From Sphingobacteriaceae bacterium (GTDB taxonomy: Bacteria > Bacteroidota > Bacteroidia > B-17B0 > Aurantibacillaceae), in NCBI GenBank assembly GCA_016715905.1, contig JADJXI010000005.1, positions 186,001-250,000 of the forward strand: a DNA stretch of 64,000 bases, in the 5' to 3' direction. The position numbers and the translations under genes are program-made. A model generated the notes under the pieces. That model was not told the origin of the DNA, did no database searches, and saw only the letters and a program-made list of their open reading frames with translations. Below, in pieces: positions 8,691-18,564 of the stretch (positions within the stretch are counted from its first letter, which is position 1; the number at the start of each line of letters is the position of its first letter).

Positions 8691-10625
8691 AACTTTCTCA
8701 ATCCAATCACCATGTTCTTTTATAAGATTAATTAGTTCATCAACTGCTGTTTCGCTGGTCACATTTTTTTTCACCACTTCCTTTCCCTTATATAAACTAA
8801 TTTTTCCGGGTCCCGTACCTACGTAACCATAATCGGCATCCGCCATTTCGCCGGGGCCGTTTACAATACAACCCATAATGCCAATTTTTATTCCTTTTAA
8901 ATGATCGGTTTTTTCGCGAATTTTTTGTGTGGTTTCTTGTAAATCAAATAATGTTCTTCCACAACTTGGACAAGAAATGTATTCGGTTTTGGAGATTCGT
9001 GTTCGGGTAGCTTGCAAAATTCCAAAAGCAGTGGAATTGCATACTTGCGTACTTACCGATTCTTTTTGCTTAATCCAAATGCCATCCCCAAATCCATCCA
9101 ACAACATTCCCCCAATATCGGTGCTGCTGAATAACTGAAATTCCGACTCACTTAATTGATTGTAATTACATTTAATAATAAATGGAATTTTACATTCATT
9201 TAATTTCAATTCAATAGCCATCCTGCGTAATTCAGGCAGGGTGTGTTTATTAAAAGAATCAAATACTAAACAAATGTTTTTTTCGGATTTAATTTTATTT
9301 ATAAATGTTTCTGAAAGTACATGAATATCAACAGCCACAAAATTTAAAATGGGGGAGTGCTCTGTAGTTTTAAAATACTCTTCGCCTAAATAAATCGGAT
9401 AGGCTCTTTCTTTATTTTTGTTCTTTTGCCAATTTTCACTATTATATATGAGTCCAAGTGTTCCCGGAATTTCAAAATCAATATTATTGTCTCCTAAAAA
9501 TAAGTAGTCAACGGCCATATCCGTTAAGTTCCATTTATCCATAGGAACTGAATATTGATAACCAACACCAAATAAACTTGCCGGTGTGACCTCTGTTTTC
9601 ATACTGAAATCAGCAATTACTCGTGGTACATGATGTCCGCCAATATTTACAACCTCAATCGTTTTGTTTCTTTCATATTCAAATGGATTATAGGGCAAAT
9701 CATTTTCAAGTTTTCGAATATCCGAGTGATCTGTTCTTTTAGAATATCTTTCGGCAAGTGTTTTAGCCACTGGAATTTCATATTCAGGCTCTTCGGTTAA
9801 TGAAACGCGTATTGTATCTCCCAATCCATCTTCTAATAATGTTCCGATCCCAACTGCAGATTTAATTCTTCCGTCTTCACCATCGCCGGCTTCAGTCACA
9901 CCTAAGTGCAAAGGATAATTTCTTCCACTTTCTATCATTTTGGAAACTAATAAACGATAAGCCTGCACCATTACTTGGGTATTACTGGCTTTCATGGAAA
10001 TAACAATATTGTGGTAATTATTGTCCTCGCAAATTCTTAAAAACTCAAAAGCGCTTTCCACCATTCCTAAAGGTGTATCGCCATATCGACTTAAAATTCT
10101 ATCGCTTAAAGAGCCGTGATTAGTTCCAATTCGCATGGCAGTGCCATATTCTTTACAAATTTTTACTAGCGGAGTGAATCTGTTTCTGATTCTTTCTAAT
10201 TCAGCTTCGTAAGCAATATCTGTATAATCAAATGTTTCAAACTTTTTTTTATCGGCATAATTTCCCGGATTCACTCTCACTTTTTCAATTACTCTCGCTG
10301 CAAACTCGGCTGCATTAGGGGTAAAATGAATGTCGGCACAAATGGGTGTGTTATAACCTCGCTGAACTAACTCCTTTTTTATAACTTCTAAATTCTTGGC
10401 TTCATTTAAACTTGGCGCGGTTATCCTTACCAATTCGCAACCCGCTTTAATCATTCTAATACTTTGTTCAACCGTGGCCTTTGTGTCCATGGTGTCTGTG
10501 GTGGTCATGCTTTGTACCCGAATAGGATTAGTAGCACCCAATTTCAAATCGCCTATGGTAACTTCGCGAGTTTGAAATCTAGAATAAGCGGTTAATGAAT
10601 TGCAGTATTTGGAATTGAATTTCAC
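8682..10625 (-). CDS. ispG: (E)-4-hydroxy-3-methylbut-2-enyl-diphosphate synthase, long form
   Basis: The 647-residue protein is the long IspG typical of Bacteroidota, chlamydiae and plants, with an extra domain (about 290-520) inserted between the TIM barrel and the iron-sulphur domain. The N-terminus has RVQSMTTTDTMDT and ICADIHFTPNAAEFAA; the C-terminus has the cluster ligands CPSCGRTLFDLQ and GIMGCIVNGPGEMADADYGY. It makes HMBPP in the MEP isoprenoid pathway. The ATG overlaps the upstream lipoprotein stop by 4 bp (ATGA), so it is translationally coupled to the end of the glycan operon, an unexpected place for an essential gene. Confidence 0.96.
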   Translation of the reverse strand: MKFNSKYCNSLTAYSRFQTREVTIGDLKLGATNPIRVQSMTTTDTMDTKATVEQSIRMIKAGCELVRITAPSLNEAKNLEVIKKELVQRGYNTPICADIHFTPNAAEFAARVIEKVRVNPGNYADKKKFETFDYTDIAYEAELERIRNRFTPLVKICKEYGTAMRIGTNHGSLSDRILSRYGDTPLGMVESAFEFLRICEDNNYHNIVISMKASNTQVMVQAYRLLVSKMIESGRNYPLHLGVTEAGDGEDGRIKSAVGIGTLLEDGLGDTIRVSLTEEPEYEIPVAKTLAERYSKRTDHSDIRKLENDLPYNPFEYERNKTIEVVNIGGHHVPRVIADFSMKTEVTPASLFGVGYQYSVPMDKWNLTDMAVDYLFLGDNNIDFEIPGTLGLIYNSENWQKNKNKERAYPIYLGEEYFKTTEHSPILNFVAVDIHVLSETFINKIKSEKNICLVFDSFNKHTLPELRRMAIELKLNECKIPFIIKCNYNQLSESEFQLFSSTDIGGMLLDGFGDGIWIKQKESVSTQVCNSTAFGILQATRTRISKTEYISCPSCGRTLFDLQETTQKIREKTDHLKGIKIGIMGCIVNGPGEMADADYGYVGTGPGKISLYKGKEVVKKNVTSETAVDELINLIKEHGDWIEKVLT

Positions 10626-11251
10626 TTTTTAATGTTTTTGGCAATTCTTTTTGTGATAGGTACCCAAACTCTTCTTCCAACATCTTCGGCCAAATTTAGA
10701 CATATTTTTTCGGACAAAAGTTTAGTTCTGTACTCGGTACGATCTTTATTGGTACCAAATAGCAAATCACCTGCGTTTCTGTTGTTTTTTAAATCTTCAC
10801 TTTTAGATTTTGTATTTCTGCATTCCTGCAGATTAACACTTTTGTTTTTATTATCAACTACTTTTATGGTAGCAGAACAGTCAACTGTGTTTAGTATAAC
10901 ATGCTGACCGTTATAGGGTGATTTAGGATCATCGATAATTTCAGTTTTACTGCCTTCAGTTATTTGAAGTAAAACAACATTGAGGGTATAATCTGCTTTG
11001 GTTTCGTCATCTACCATTGTTACGTTGTGCGTAATTCCGCCTTCATTTTTCAAACTACTAATAAATCCGTTCGAGATTTCTTCGTCACTTACCAAACCCA
11101 CATACTTCACATTAAAATCATTGGAAATATATGAGGGTTTAATGGATTGCGTATTCAGGTAAATACTCACCGGTTTAGCAATGCCTTTTTTAAACAATGT
11201 GCAAGAGCTCAGCGAATAAATGAGCAGAAATATAATTAAGGTTCTAATCAA
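10622..11251 (-). CDS. Unrecognised lipoprotein
   Basis: The 209-residue protein has a lipoprotein signal (MIRTLIIFLLIYSLSSCTLF, lipobox Cys at 17). The mature part is beta-rich with VSIYLNTQSIKPSYISNDF and a C-terminal helix containing EKICLNLAEDVGRRVW. I do not recognise the family. The gene overlaps the GH92 stop and the ispG start by 4 bp each, so it is translated as part of the operon. Its place after GH92 does not prove a role in glycan use. No catalytic motif is visible. Confidence 0.7.
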   Translation of the reverse strand: MIRTLIIFLLIYSLSSCTLFKKGIAKPVSIYLNTQSIKPSYISNDFNVKYVGLVSDEEISNGFISSLKNEGGITHNVTMVDDETKADYTLNVVLLQITEGSKTEIIDDPKSPYNGQHVILNTVDCSATIKVVDNKNKSVNLQECRNTKSKSEDLKNNRNAGDLLFGTNKDRTEYRTKLLSEKICLNLAEDVGRRVWVPITKRIAKNIKK

Positions 11252-14151
11252 TTGATTTCAATTTCATCAACAAAAATAAAGGCTCCATCGCCGTGACCTA
11301 AATGCCACTCAGGTAATTCGCCAAAGTTAATTGCTTTGATACGAATGTAACGAGTTTGAATAGATTTCTCAAATGATTTCTTTAGTTTTTTAATGATTAT
11401 TTCTTCTTTTTTTGGGTCTACATCACTACTTAAGGATTCAAGCTTCTTAAAAGTCTTACCATCAGATGATATGCTTATTTCCAATTGTTTGGGGAATAAA
11501 ATCCATGATCGGGAATCTTGTAAAAAGTTGGCCGAAACGTGATGAACTGGTATTGTTTTCTTTAAATCAATTACGCAATCAAAATCTTTGTATTGATAGC
11601 CTTGCCACTCTCCTTTTCGCCAGTTTTCCGATCCGTAAATGCCATCAATTACTCCATCTGCTCCACCGGCAGTATATTGCTTGTTATATGCGGTTTTTAA
11701 TCGTATAGAATAGTTATTTGGTCTTTTCACAAATTCCGCCTTATTTGTTGCACTGCTAAGGTCATTACAAAATGTTTTGCACTTAACTACACCTGATTTT
11801 TCGATTACTAAAGGTTTCAAATAAACTGATGAGTTGGAATCCGGTTCAGTTCCGTCAAGCGTATACACTATCTTTTGATTTATACAAGAATGACCCTGCA
11901 ATTTAACAGTAGTTTTTCCTATAAAAGATTTCCCAGGTGCTTGTATGATAGGTGTGGGAATCAAAAAAGGAGTTTCAATTTTACTGTTTGGTATGGTGGC
12001 GTCGGCTCTGCCAAATTTATTTTCAGCGCTTAATGTAGGCTCAAAAGAAAATGTCATACTTCCCCCATTCAGAATACGGTTATGACTTATCCAAGAATTA
12101 AAACTGAGTCCGTCATTGTATTTTACGGATTGAACAACGCCGGACTCGCCGTTATAAGCGTATTTATTTATGGCAAAAATGATATTATTTTCTAATCGTA
12201 TTTCGGCTAAATCAAAAAGCGGGCTTCCTATAATATATTCAGTTGAGCCCGGACAAACCGGATAGAAACCTAATGCACTGAAAACATACCAGGCACTCAT
12301 TTGTCCACAATCTTCATTGCCAATTAAACCGTCGGGTGTATTTTTATAAAAATCGTTTCTAATTTGTGCAATTAATTTTTGAGTTTTTTCAGGTTTGCCA
12401 ATATAGTTATAGAGGTAAGCCATGTGATGGCTAGGTTCATTCCCGTGCGCATACTGACCAATTAATCCGGTAATATCTGCTTGCGTTCTGCCGCTGGTTT
12501 TGGATGAGGTTTGAAAAAGGGAATCTAATTTGGTTTCAAATTTTTTCTTTCCTCCATGCATTGCAATTAATCCCTCAATATCTTGTGGAACATAAAATGA
12601 ATATTGCCAACTGTTTCCTTCGGTAAAATGATTATTCACTTCCTTAGCGTCAAACGGAAACAACCAGTTTCCGTTTTTTCGTGGACGCATAAATCCGGTT
12701 TTTGGGTCGAACATGTTTTTGTAGGCCTGGGCTCTATTCATGTAAATCAGAAAATCAGTTTGTTTATTTAGTTTTTTGGCCATTTGAGCAATGCACCAAT
12801 CATCGTACGCATATTCGAGTGTGCGTGAAACGCTTTCTGAAATATCATCAACATCCAGAAAGTTTTTATTGCCATAATCCTGAATTCCGAAACCAGTGTA
12901 TTGTGATGCTGCTTTCATGGCATCAAATAATTTTTCATTATCTATCCCGTCAATCCCTTTTAAAACAGCATCAGCAATTACAGAAACAGAATGATAGCCA
13001 ATCATACATTCTGTTTCATTAGCCGATAATTCCCATACAGGAAGTCGATTTGCTGTTTTATATTGATTTAAAAAAGTATTTAGGAAATCTTTTGTTCTTT
13101 CTCTCTCAATAATAGTGAATAAAGGATGCAAAGCTCTGTACGTATCCCACAATGAAAAAACGGTATATTGCTGATGTTTATCTGATTTGTAAATTTTATC
13201 ATCTCGATCTCTATATGAACCATCCACATCGCTGGCTAATGAGGGATGAATGAAACAATGATAAAGTGCCGTGTAGAATATAGTTTGCCGGTCGGAATTA
13301 TTTTCGAGAATTTGAATTTTATTCAATTGTTCGTTCCAAACACTTTCGGCTTTTAGTTTGTATTTTTCAAAATCCCAATGATCGGCTTCTTGCAGCAAAT
13401 TAGCCATAGCGCCTGCCTCACTTACATTCGAAATGCCCACTTTAACCAGCAAATTTTGATTGGGAATTTCAAATTCTATTGAAGCTCCATTTATGATATT
13501 ATTAGTTTTCGAATATGTAATTGACTTTATTGGTTTTGAAAATTGAAGGGCAAAAAAACATTTTTGATTTTTGGCCCAGGCCTCACTGCTTCTGAATCCG
13601 CTTATAGTATTACTGTCTTTTTGTTGAATATTTCCATCTAATAATTTATCACGATGCAATAAATCTAAAATCACATAAGCTTTTCGATCGGGAAAGCTAT
13701 ATTTATGAATTCCGGTTCTGAGTGTGGCAGTCAGTTCAACATTTACTTTTTCTTCTTTCAAAAAAACCTGATAATAACCGGCACTTGCTTTTTCTTGCTT
13801 ATGATTGAAGGTAGATGAATAAAAGTGCGGATCTATAATTGGATTTGAACTTACCGGCATCAGCATTACATCTCCCCAATCACTACATCCGGTTCCACTT
13901 AAATGAGTATGTGAAAATCCATAAATAATAGAATCTGAATAATGATAACCGCTGCAACCATCCCAACTTCCATCAACGCGGGTATCCGGACTTAACTGCA
14001 CCATGCCAAAAGGAAGAACAGCACCCGGAAAAGTATGACCGTGACCGCCGGTTCCGATAAAGGGATTAACAAACGGTGTGAGATTTTTTTGTGCTATAAC
14101 AGAAATTGAGCACGTAAAAAAAATATATAGAGTTAAAATCCGCGTAAGCAT
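11248..14151 (-). CDS. GH92 alpha-mannosidase with C-terminal accessory domains
   Basis: The 967-residue protein has a signal peptide (to about residue 20) and the GH92 start NPFIGTGGHGHTFPGAVLPF, then GYHYSDSIIYGFSHTHLSGTG. The family's C-terminal catalytic motifs are present: GLIGNEDCGQMSAWYVFSALGF and YAHGNEPSHHMAYLYNYIG. After about residue 730 come a chitobiase C-terminal-like module (KIVYTLDGTEPDSNSSVYLK) and an F5/8-type C-like sandwich that ends the protein. GH92 enzymes are calcium-dependent exo-mannosidases acting on high-mannose N-glycans. Export and the neighbours (GH20, glycosylasparaginase) fit N-glycan trimming. Confidence 0.9.
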   Translation of the reverse strand: MLTRILTLYIFFTCSISVIAQKNLTPFVNPFIGTGGHGHTFPGAVLPFGMVQLSPDTRVDGSWDGCSGYHYSDSIIYGFSHTHLSGTGCSDWGDVMLMPVSSNPIIDPHFYSSTFNHKQEKASAGYYQVFLKEEKVNVELTATLRTGIHKYSFPDRKAYVILDLLHRDKLLDGNIQQKDSNTISGFRSSEAWAKNQKCFFALQFSKPIKSITYSKTNNIINGASIEFEIPNQNLLVKVGISNVSEAGAMANLLQEADHWDFEKYKLKAESVWNEQLNKIQILENNSDRQTIFYTALYHCFIHPSLASDVDGSYRDRDDKIYKSDKHQQYTVFSLWDTYRALHPLFTIIERERTKDFLNTFLNQYKTANRLPVWELSANETECMIGYHSVSVIADAVLKGIDGIDNEKLFDAMKAASQYTGFGIQDYGNKNFLDVDDISESVSRTLEYAYDDWCIAQMAKKLNKQTDFLIYMNRAQAYKNMFDPKTGFMRPRKNGNWLFPFDAKEVNNHFTEGNSWQYSFYVPQDIEGLIAMHGGKKKFETKLDSLFQTSSKTSGRTQADITGLIGQYAHGNEPSHHMAYLYNYIGKPEKTQKLIAQIRNDFYKNTPDGLIGNEDCGQMSAWYVFSALGFYPVCPGSTEYIIGSPLFDLAEIRLENNIIFAINKYAYNGESGVVQSVKYNDGLSFNSWISHNRILNGGSMTFSFEPTLSAENKFGRADATIPNSKIETPFLIPTPIIQAPGKSFIGKTTVKLQGHSCINQKIVYTLDGTEPDSNSSVYLKPLVIEKSGVVKCKTFCNDLSSATNKAEFVKRPNNYSIRLKTAYNKQYTAGGADGVIDGIYGSENWRKGEWQGYQYKDFDCVIDLKKTIPVHHVSANFLQDSRSWILFPKQLEISISSDGKTFKKLESLSSDVDPKKEEIIIKKLKKSFEKSIQTRYIRIKAINFGELPEWHLGHGDGAFIFVDEIEIN

Positions 14152-14262
14152 TAATTTTTTAAAGGTAATAAATGCTTGCTTGGTAGTGAAAAATAAAACT
14201 TATTATTTAATATCTAAATCTTTAGTAGTTAAAGAATGATACAATTCCGGTCACTTACCTTC

Positions 14263-14940
14263 TTAAGAACGTATTTTTTGTAGTAATTGCTCAATTTCTT
14301 TCTGATTACAAATGGATTCACCTTTAGAAAGTGCTGCGCTGTGAAATTCCTTACAATTCGTTTTTAATAATTCAGGAAATTGAGAAGCGCGAATTTCTCC
14401 ACCGGGAATAATATTTATTTGAGTTCCGAATTGAAAATGTAGTTTTTCTAAAGCAGGAATACCATTTATAGCGGTGAATTGGGCTCCGGAGGTTAAAACA
14501 GAATGAAAACCAAGATTAATCAATAATTGAACCGCGTTAAATATATCACTTGTTTTATCAATGGCCCGATGAAATACGATATGAAGTCCGGAAGATTCTG
14601 CTATAAGTTTCTTACAAAAATCTTCATCAATTAGATTATTTTTTGTTAAGGCTCCGAAAACAATTCCGTTAATGCCTATTTTTTTGCAAAAACGAATATC
14701 CTTAATCATTTGTATTTTTTCCGAATCGGAGTATTGAAAATGATTGGCATGTGGTCGTAATAGAACATGAATTGGAATTTTTATTTTATCGCGTACCTCA
14801 GCAATTTCTTGTTGAGTTGGAGAAAGTCCCCCAACTAAATAATTTTTGGCAAATTCTATTCGGTGAGCACCTGCTTTTTCAGCAATTATGGCCGATTCAA
14901 TGTTAAAACACGCTAATTCGAGTCGCCTTTCAGATTGCAT
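14263..14940 (-). CDS. cutC: CutC family protein
   Basis: The 225-residue TIM-barrel protein has the CutC pattern: LELACFNIESAIIAEKAGAHRIEF near the start (matching L-VCV-S---A--A---GA-RIEL), IPIHVLLRPHANHFQYSD, GINGIVFGALTKNN, HIVFHRAIDKTSD and GFHSVLTSGAQFTA. CutC was named for copper homeostasis in E. coli, but that role is disputed. Here it sits inside a glycoside operon, with its ATG overlapping the glycosylasparaginase stop (TAATG), which favours a part in sugar or glycoside metabolism. That functional reading is inference. Confidence 0.92.
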   Translation of the reverse strand: MQSERRLELACFNIESAIIAEKAGAHRIEFAKNYLVGGLSPTQQEIAEVRDKIKIPIHVLLRPHANHFQYSDSEKIQMIKDIRFCKKIGINGIVFGALTKNNLIDEDFCKKLIAESSGLHIVFHRAIDKTSDIFNAVQLLINLGFHSVLTSGAQFTAINGIPALEKLHFQFGTQINIIPGGEIRASQFPELLKTNCKEFHSAALSKGESICNQKEIEQLLQKIRS

Positions 14941-15929
14941 TAATGTGAGTGATAATCAGAATCAAATAATTTATTCCCACTTTCATTGGCCAAGGCATAA
15001 TTAAATCCTTTTTGTAAGGCATAAGAACCATGCTCACCATTTTTGTTAATGGCTAAAAAGCCAACTTGAACATCTTTAATATTAGGGCTTTTAGTAATTA
15101 AACGTTCAATTGCTTTTTTGCAGGCTTCATTTGGCGAGTGGCCTTGGCGCATGAGTTCAACAACTAAAAAAGAACCACAAATTTTAAGAACAGTTTCCCC
15201 AACCCCGGTTGCACAAGCGGCACCAATTTCATTATCTACATACATTCCGGCACCAATGATTGGAGAATCACCAACGCGCCCATGAATTTTATAGGCCAGT
15301 CCGCTAGTGGTACAGGCGCCGGCAAGGTTTCCAAACTCATCCAGGGCTACCATTCCGATGGTATCATGATTTTCAATATTTGCCTTTGGTTTATATTCAG
15401 ATTTTAAGAGCCATTCCTTATATCTTTTTTCCGCTTCAGCAGATAATTTAGATGACTCCAATTTAAATCCATTTTCTAATGCAAATTTTTGAGCACCGGC
15501 ACCGGCTAATAAAACGTGAGGTGTTTTTTCCATCACCATTCGGGCAACGCTAATCGGATGTTTGATTTGTTGTAAAAAAGCAACCGATCCGCAGTTTCCT
15601 AAATAATCCATTATACTCGCATCTAAGGTCACTTTTCCATCACGATCGGGTAATCCTCCTAAGCCAACACTTAAATTAGTAAAGTCAGCTTCCGTTACCA
15701 TTACGCCTTTTTCAACCGCATCTAATGATTTTCCTTTTGTGCTCAATATTTTCCAGGCCTCTTCATTGGCTTCTAGGCCGTGTTTCCATGTGGATAATAC
15801 GATTGGTTTTTGTTTTGCGAAAGAAATTATTTTTGTTGCCGAATGATTTGAACTTTGAAATTTTGGAATGCCGGTTAAGGCTAAAGCAGAAATTATACCG
15901 GTTTTTTTAATAAATTTTCTTCTTTCCAT
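14940..15929 (-). CDS. N4-(beta-N-acetylglucosaminyl)-L-asparaginase (glycosylasparaginase)
   Basis: The 329-residue Ntn-hydrolase begins MERRKFIKKTGIISALALTG, a twin-arginine-like export signal. The autocleavage site is at Asp189-Thr190 in NHDTIGMVALDEFG; Thr190 would become the N-terminal nucleophile, as in human AGA. Further family motifs are GGLPDRDGKVTLDASIMD, GRVGDSPIIGAGMYVDN and GAACATGVGE. It cleaves the GlcNAc-Asn bond left after glycoprotein digestion, giving aspartate and GlcNAc. It lies 1 bp from GH20 and overlaps cutC by 1 bp. The predicted periplasmic site fits upstream trimming by GH92 and GH20. Confidence 0.93.
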   Translation of the reverse strand: MERRKFIKKTGIISALALTGIPKFQSSNHSATKIISFAKQKPIVLSTWKHGLEANEEAWKILSTKGKSLDAVEKGVMVTEADFTNLSVGLGGLPDRDGKVTLDASIMDYLGNCGSVAFLQQIKHPISVARMVMEKTPHVLLAGAGAQKFALENGFKLESSKLSAEAEKRYKEWLLKSEYKPKANIENHDTIGMVALDEFGNLAGACTTSGLAYKIHGRVGDSPIIGAGMYVDNEIGAACATGVGETVLKICGSFLVVELMRQGHSPNEACKKAIERLITKSPNIKDVQVGFLAINKNGEHGSYALQKGFNYALANESGNKLFDSDYHSH

Positions 15930-15930
15930 A

Positions 15931-17559
15931 TTATCGTTTATTTAAAAAATGGCGGGCATACTTAATATTTAATTTATCTAATCTTTTAGAATTAACTTTT
16001 AATCTTTTGCGAAAATCTTCCAAATCTTTATTGTCCTTTTCAGTCCACAAAGCTTCAGCTAAAGCACACATTCTTGGTAGAGCCATGTATTCTACTTGTT
16101 TTTCGTTGATAATATATTCTGTCCATACGTTTCCTTGCGCACCTAATATCATTTCTTCTTCATCATATTTTAATCCTTCCGGGGTTGGATTAAACAAATA
16201 AACCGAATCTACCGGATTATAACCACCTATGGCGTGTGGTTCACCGGGAAATTTGGATTGGTAATGATCAAAATAACAAGGATTACCCGGACACATCACT
16301 ACCTTATGTTTTAATTGAGCAGCCTCCTTGCCACCTTTCATTCCTCTCCAGCTCATCACCACGGCTCCTTCGGGTGTTCCTCCTTCCATAATTTCATCCC
16401 AACCGATCATTTCTTTTTTCTTGTATCTCAGAAAATTTCCAATTCTGCGCATGAAAAAACTTTGCAACTCTTCTTCGTTTTTTAATTTTTCTTTACGCAT
16501 TAAATTTTTACAATGCTTGCATTCTTTCCACCTTTGTTTAGGACATTCATCTCCTCCAACATGTATATATTTATCCGGAAAAAGTTCTACTACTTCACTT
16601 AATACATTTTCCAGAAATTCCAAAGTAGAATCTTTACTGCAAAACACATCATTAAAAACTCCCCAGGTGTTTGCCACCGGTAATTTTTTTCCGGTACAGG
16701 AAAGCCAGGGATAAGAAGCTAATGCTGCTTGCGCATGACCGGGCATTTCAATTTCGGGAACTACTTGAATGTGTAATGTTTTTGCATAGTTTACCACTTC
16801 ACGAATTTGCTCCTGTGTGTAAAAACCACCATAATTTTCCGTTTCCGTATTACCTTCCTCATCCGAACCTGATTGTGTATTCTGTCGCCAAGCTCCAACC
16901 TGTGTTAATAGGGGATACTTTTTAATTTCTATTCTCCAACCCTGATCATCGGTTAAATGCCAGTGAAAGGAATTCATTTTATACATGGCCATTAACTCGA
17001 GATATTTTTTAATAAATTCAACCGAATAAAAATGCCGGCTCACATCCAAATGCATACCTCTCCAGGAATATTTCGGGTGATCAATAATATTCATACATGG
17101 AATAGTATAAACGGTTTGTCCCGCAGCATTTACATTGGGCACATTTTGTGTTGGAATTAATTGTAATAAGGTTTCAAGTGCATAAAAATTTCCCCCACCG
17201 GAGCCTTCAGCCATTATCGTAATTTTAGAAGCTGTTACATCCAAGTGATAATTTTCCAAGAGTCCCGCCTCAAAATCAGGAATTACAAATTCAATATAAT
17301 TTCCTTCGGTTGGTTTAGTGCTAACTATAGGACATTTAAAACCAAAATATTCTTCCAATCGTTTATTAAACCAATTCACATCAGAAATTAAGTTATCCCT
17401 ACTCAATACAATTTTCGTTTGATTGGATAAGATAAATCTGCCTTGATTGTAGGTAATTGCATTAGGTAATGGCACAATCGGCGCAAAATAGGTGTTGTTT
17501 TGCGCGATTGTCAAATTCAATACACCTAGTAATCCAATTATAATTCTAATTTTTTTCAA
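15931..17559 (-). CDS. GH20 beta-N-acetylhexosaminidase
   Basis: The 542-residue protein has a signal peptide (to about residue 20), a GH20b domain (about 25-150) and a GH20 barrel (about 160-510). The catalytic pair is Asp337-Glu338 in YIHVGGDECPKQRW; WRGMHLDVSRHFYSV and HWHLTDDQGWRIEIKKYP are typical. It removes terminal beta-linked GlcNAc or GalNAc in substrate-assisted fashion. It is 4 bp from the next YeeE-type gene and 1 bp from the glycosylasparaginase gene. With the MFS transporter it would release and then import GlcNAc. Confidence 0.94.
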   Translation of the reverse strand: MKKIRIIIGLLGVLNLTIAQNNTYFAPIVPLPNAITYNQGRFILSNQTKIVLSRDNLISDVNWFNKRLEEYFGFKCPIVSTKPTEGNYIEFVIPDFEAGLLENYHLDVTASKITIMAEGSGGGNFYALETLLQLIPTQNVPNVNAAGQTVYTIPCMNIIDHPKYSWRGMHLDVSRHFYSVEFIKKYLELMAMYKMNSFHWHLTDDQGWRIEIKKYPLLTQVGAWRQNTQSGSDEEGNTETENYGGFYTQEQIREVVNYAKTLHIQVVPEIEMPGHAQAALASYPWLSCTGKKLPVANTWGVFNDVFCSKDSTLEFLENVLSEVVELFPDKYIHVGGDECPKQRWKECKHCKNLMRKEKLKNEEELQSFFMRRIGNFLRYKKKEMIGWDEIMEGGTPEGAVVMSWRGMKGGKEAAQLKHKVVMCPGNPCYFDHYQSKFPGEPHAIGGYNPVDSVYLFNPTPEGLKYDEEEMILGAQGNVWTEYIINEKQVEYMALPRMCALAEALWTEKDNKDLEDFRKRLKVNSKRLDKLNIKYARHFLNKR

Positions 17560-17563
17560 AATA

Positions 17564-17974
17564 CTAATGAGGCAACTTATTTTTTAATTTTCCATAAGTG
17601 TAAGTACCTAACACGGCACTTAAAATAGCTACTATAAATACCCAATAGCCACTTCCGAAACAGGCATATAATGGTCCGGGACAAGCACCGGTAAGTGCCC
17701 AACCTAATCCAAATAATAGTCCGCCAATCACAGTGCCTTTATTGAGTTCTTTAGTTCCTATTATTATTTCTTCACCTTCGATTGTTTTAATTTTCAATTT
17801 TTTAATGAGTTGAATAGATATAATTCCGGTAAGAATTGCAGAACCAATGATACCATACATATGAAAAGATTGAAACAAAAACATTTCATGTATCCTAAAC
17901 CAGGAAATCACTTCCGCTTTAACTAAAATCACACCAAAAAAAGCGCCAAGCAGTAAAAATTTAATCATCTTCAT
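17564..17974 (-). CDS. YeeE/YedE-family (DUF6691-like) membrane protein
   Basis: The 136-residue protein has four predicted membrane helices and the conserved segment GLGWALTGACPGPLYACFGSG, which carries the family's functional cysteines. These half-length proteins are found in pairs and are related to YeeE, which takes up thiosulfate. The partner gene lies 4 bp upstream. No rhodanese, Sox or sulfur dioxygenase gene is beside it, and its place between a sugar transporter and GH20 is unusual. Confidence 0.85.
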   Translation of the reverse strand: MKMIKFLLLGAFFGVILVKAEVISWFRIHEMFLFQSFHMYGIIGSAILTGIISIQLIKKLKIKTIEGEEIIIGTKELNKGTVIGGLLFGLGWALTGACPGPLYACFGSGYWVFIVAILSAVLGTYTYGKLKNKLPH

Positions 17975-17978
17975 AAGC

Positions 17979-18539
17979 TTATAGTTTTAAGAGGTAAGGT
18001 AAAAAAATCCAAGTAGTGATTAAACCACCTATAAAAAAACAAATGGTTGCAATAAGCGACGGTAATTGAAGATTCGAAATGCCCATTATGGTATGTCCCG
18101 ATGTACAGCCATTGGCATAACGGGTCCCGAAGCCTACTAAAAAGCCGCCAACGACAATAAATAAAAACCCTTTAACGGTGAAAAGTGCGTTAAAACTAAA
18201 TAAATCTTTAGGTAATAAACCTTCAAAATTTTGAATGCCTAGGTTAAGAAGATTTGTTTTTGTATCCGGATTTATATCAACCGGATTTGGATTAGAAAAA
18301 ATAAACCCGGCAATAAATGATCCGATAATTACACCACCCACAAAAACCAAATTCCATATTTCCGATTTCCAGTTATACTTAAAAAAAGAAATGTTACCGG
18401 GTATACAGGCAGCGCATATATGTCTAAAGGAAGAGGAAATACCAAAACTTTTATTTCCTAAAATTAAAAGTAGCGGAATCATAAGTCCGATTAAGGGGCC
18501 GGCAATATACCAAGGCCAGGGTTCAAATAATAATTTCAT
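17979..18539 (-). CDS. YeeE/YedE-family transporter, larger half
   Basis: The 186-residue membrane protein carries the YeeE motif GFGTRYANGCTSGHTIMGISN and an upstream Cys-rich loop, SSFRHICAACIPGN. It has about five helices. It pairs with the 136-residue protein downstream; such split pairs are thought to form one channel for thiosulfate or a related sulfur compound. Its ATG is 25 bp below the MFS transporter stop, so it likely shares that transcript. Confidence 0.86.
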   Translation of the reverse strand: MKLLFEPWPWYIAGPLIGLMIPLLLILGNKSFGISSSFRHICAACIPGNISFFKYNWKSEIWNLVFVGGVIIGSFIAGFIFSNPNPVDINPDTKTNLLNLGIQNFEGLLPKDLFSFNALFTVKGFLFIVVGGFLVGFGTRYANGCTSGHTIMGISNLQLPSLIATICFFIGGLITTWIFLPYLLKL

Positions 18540-18564
18540 ATAAACAAAAATACAAGAAATAAAA

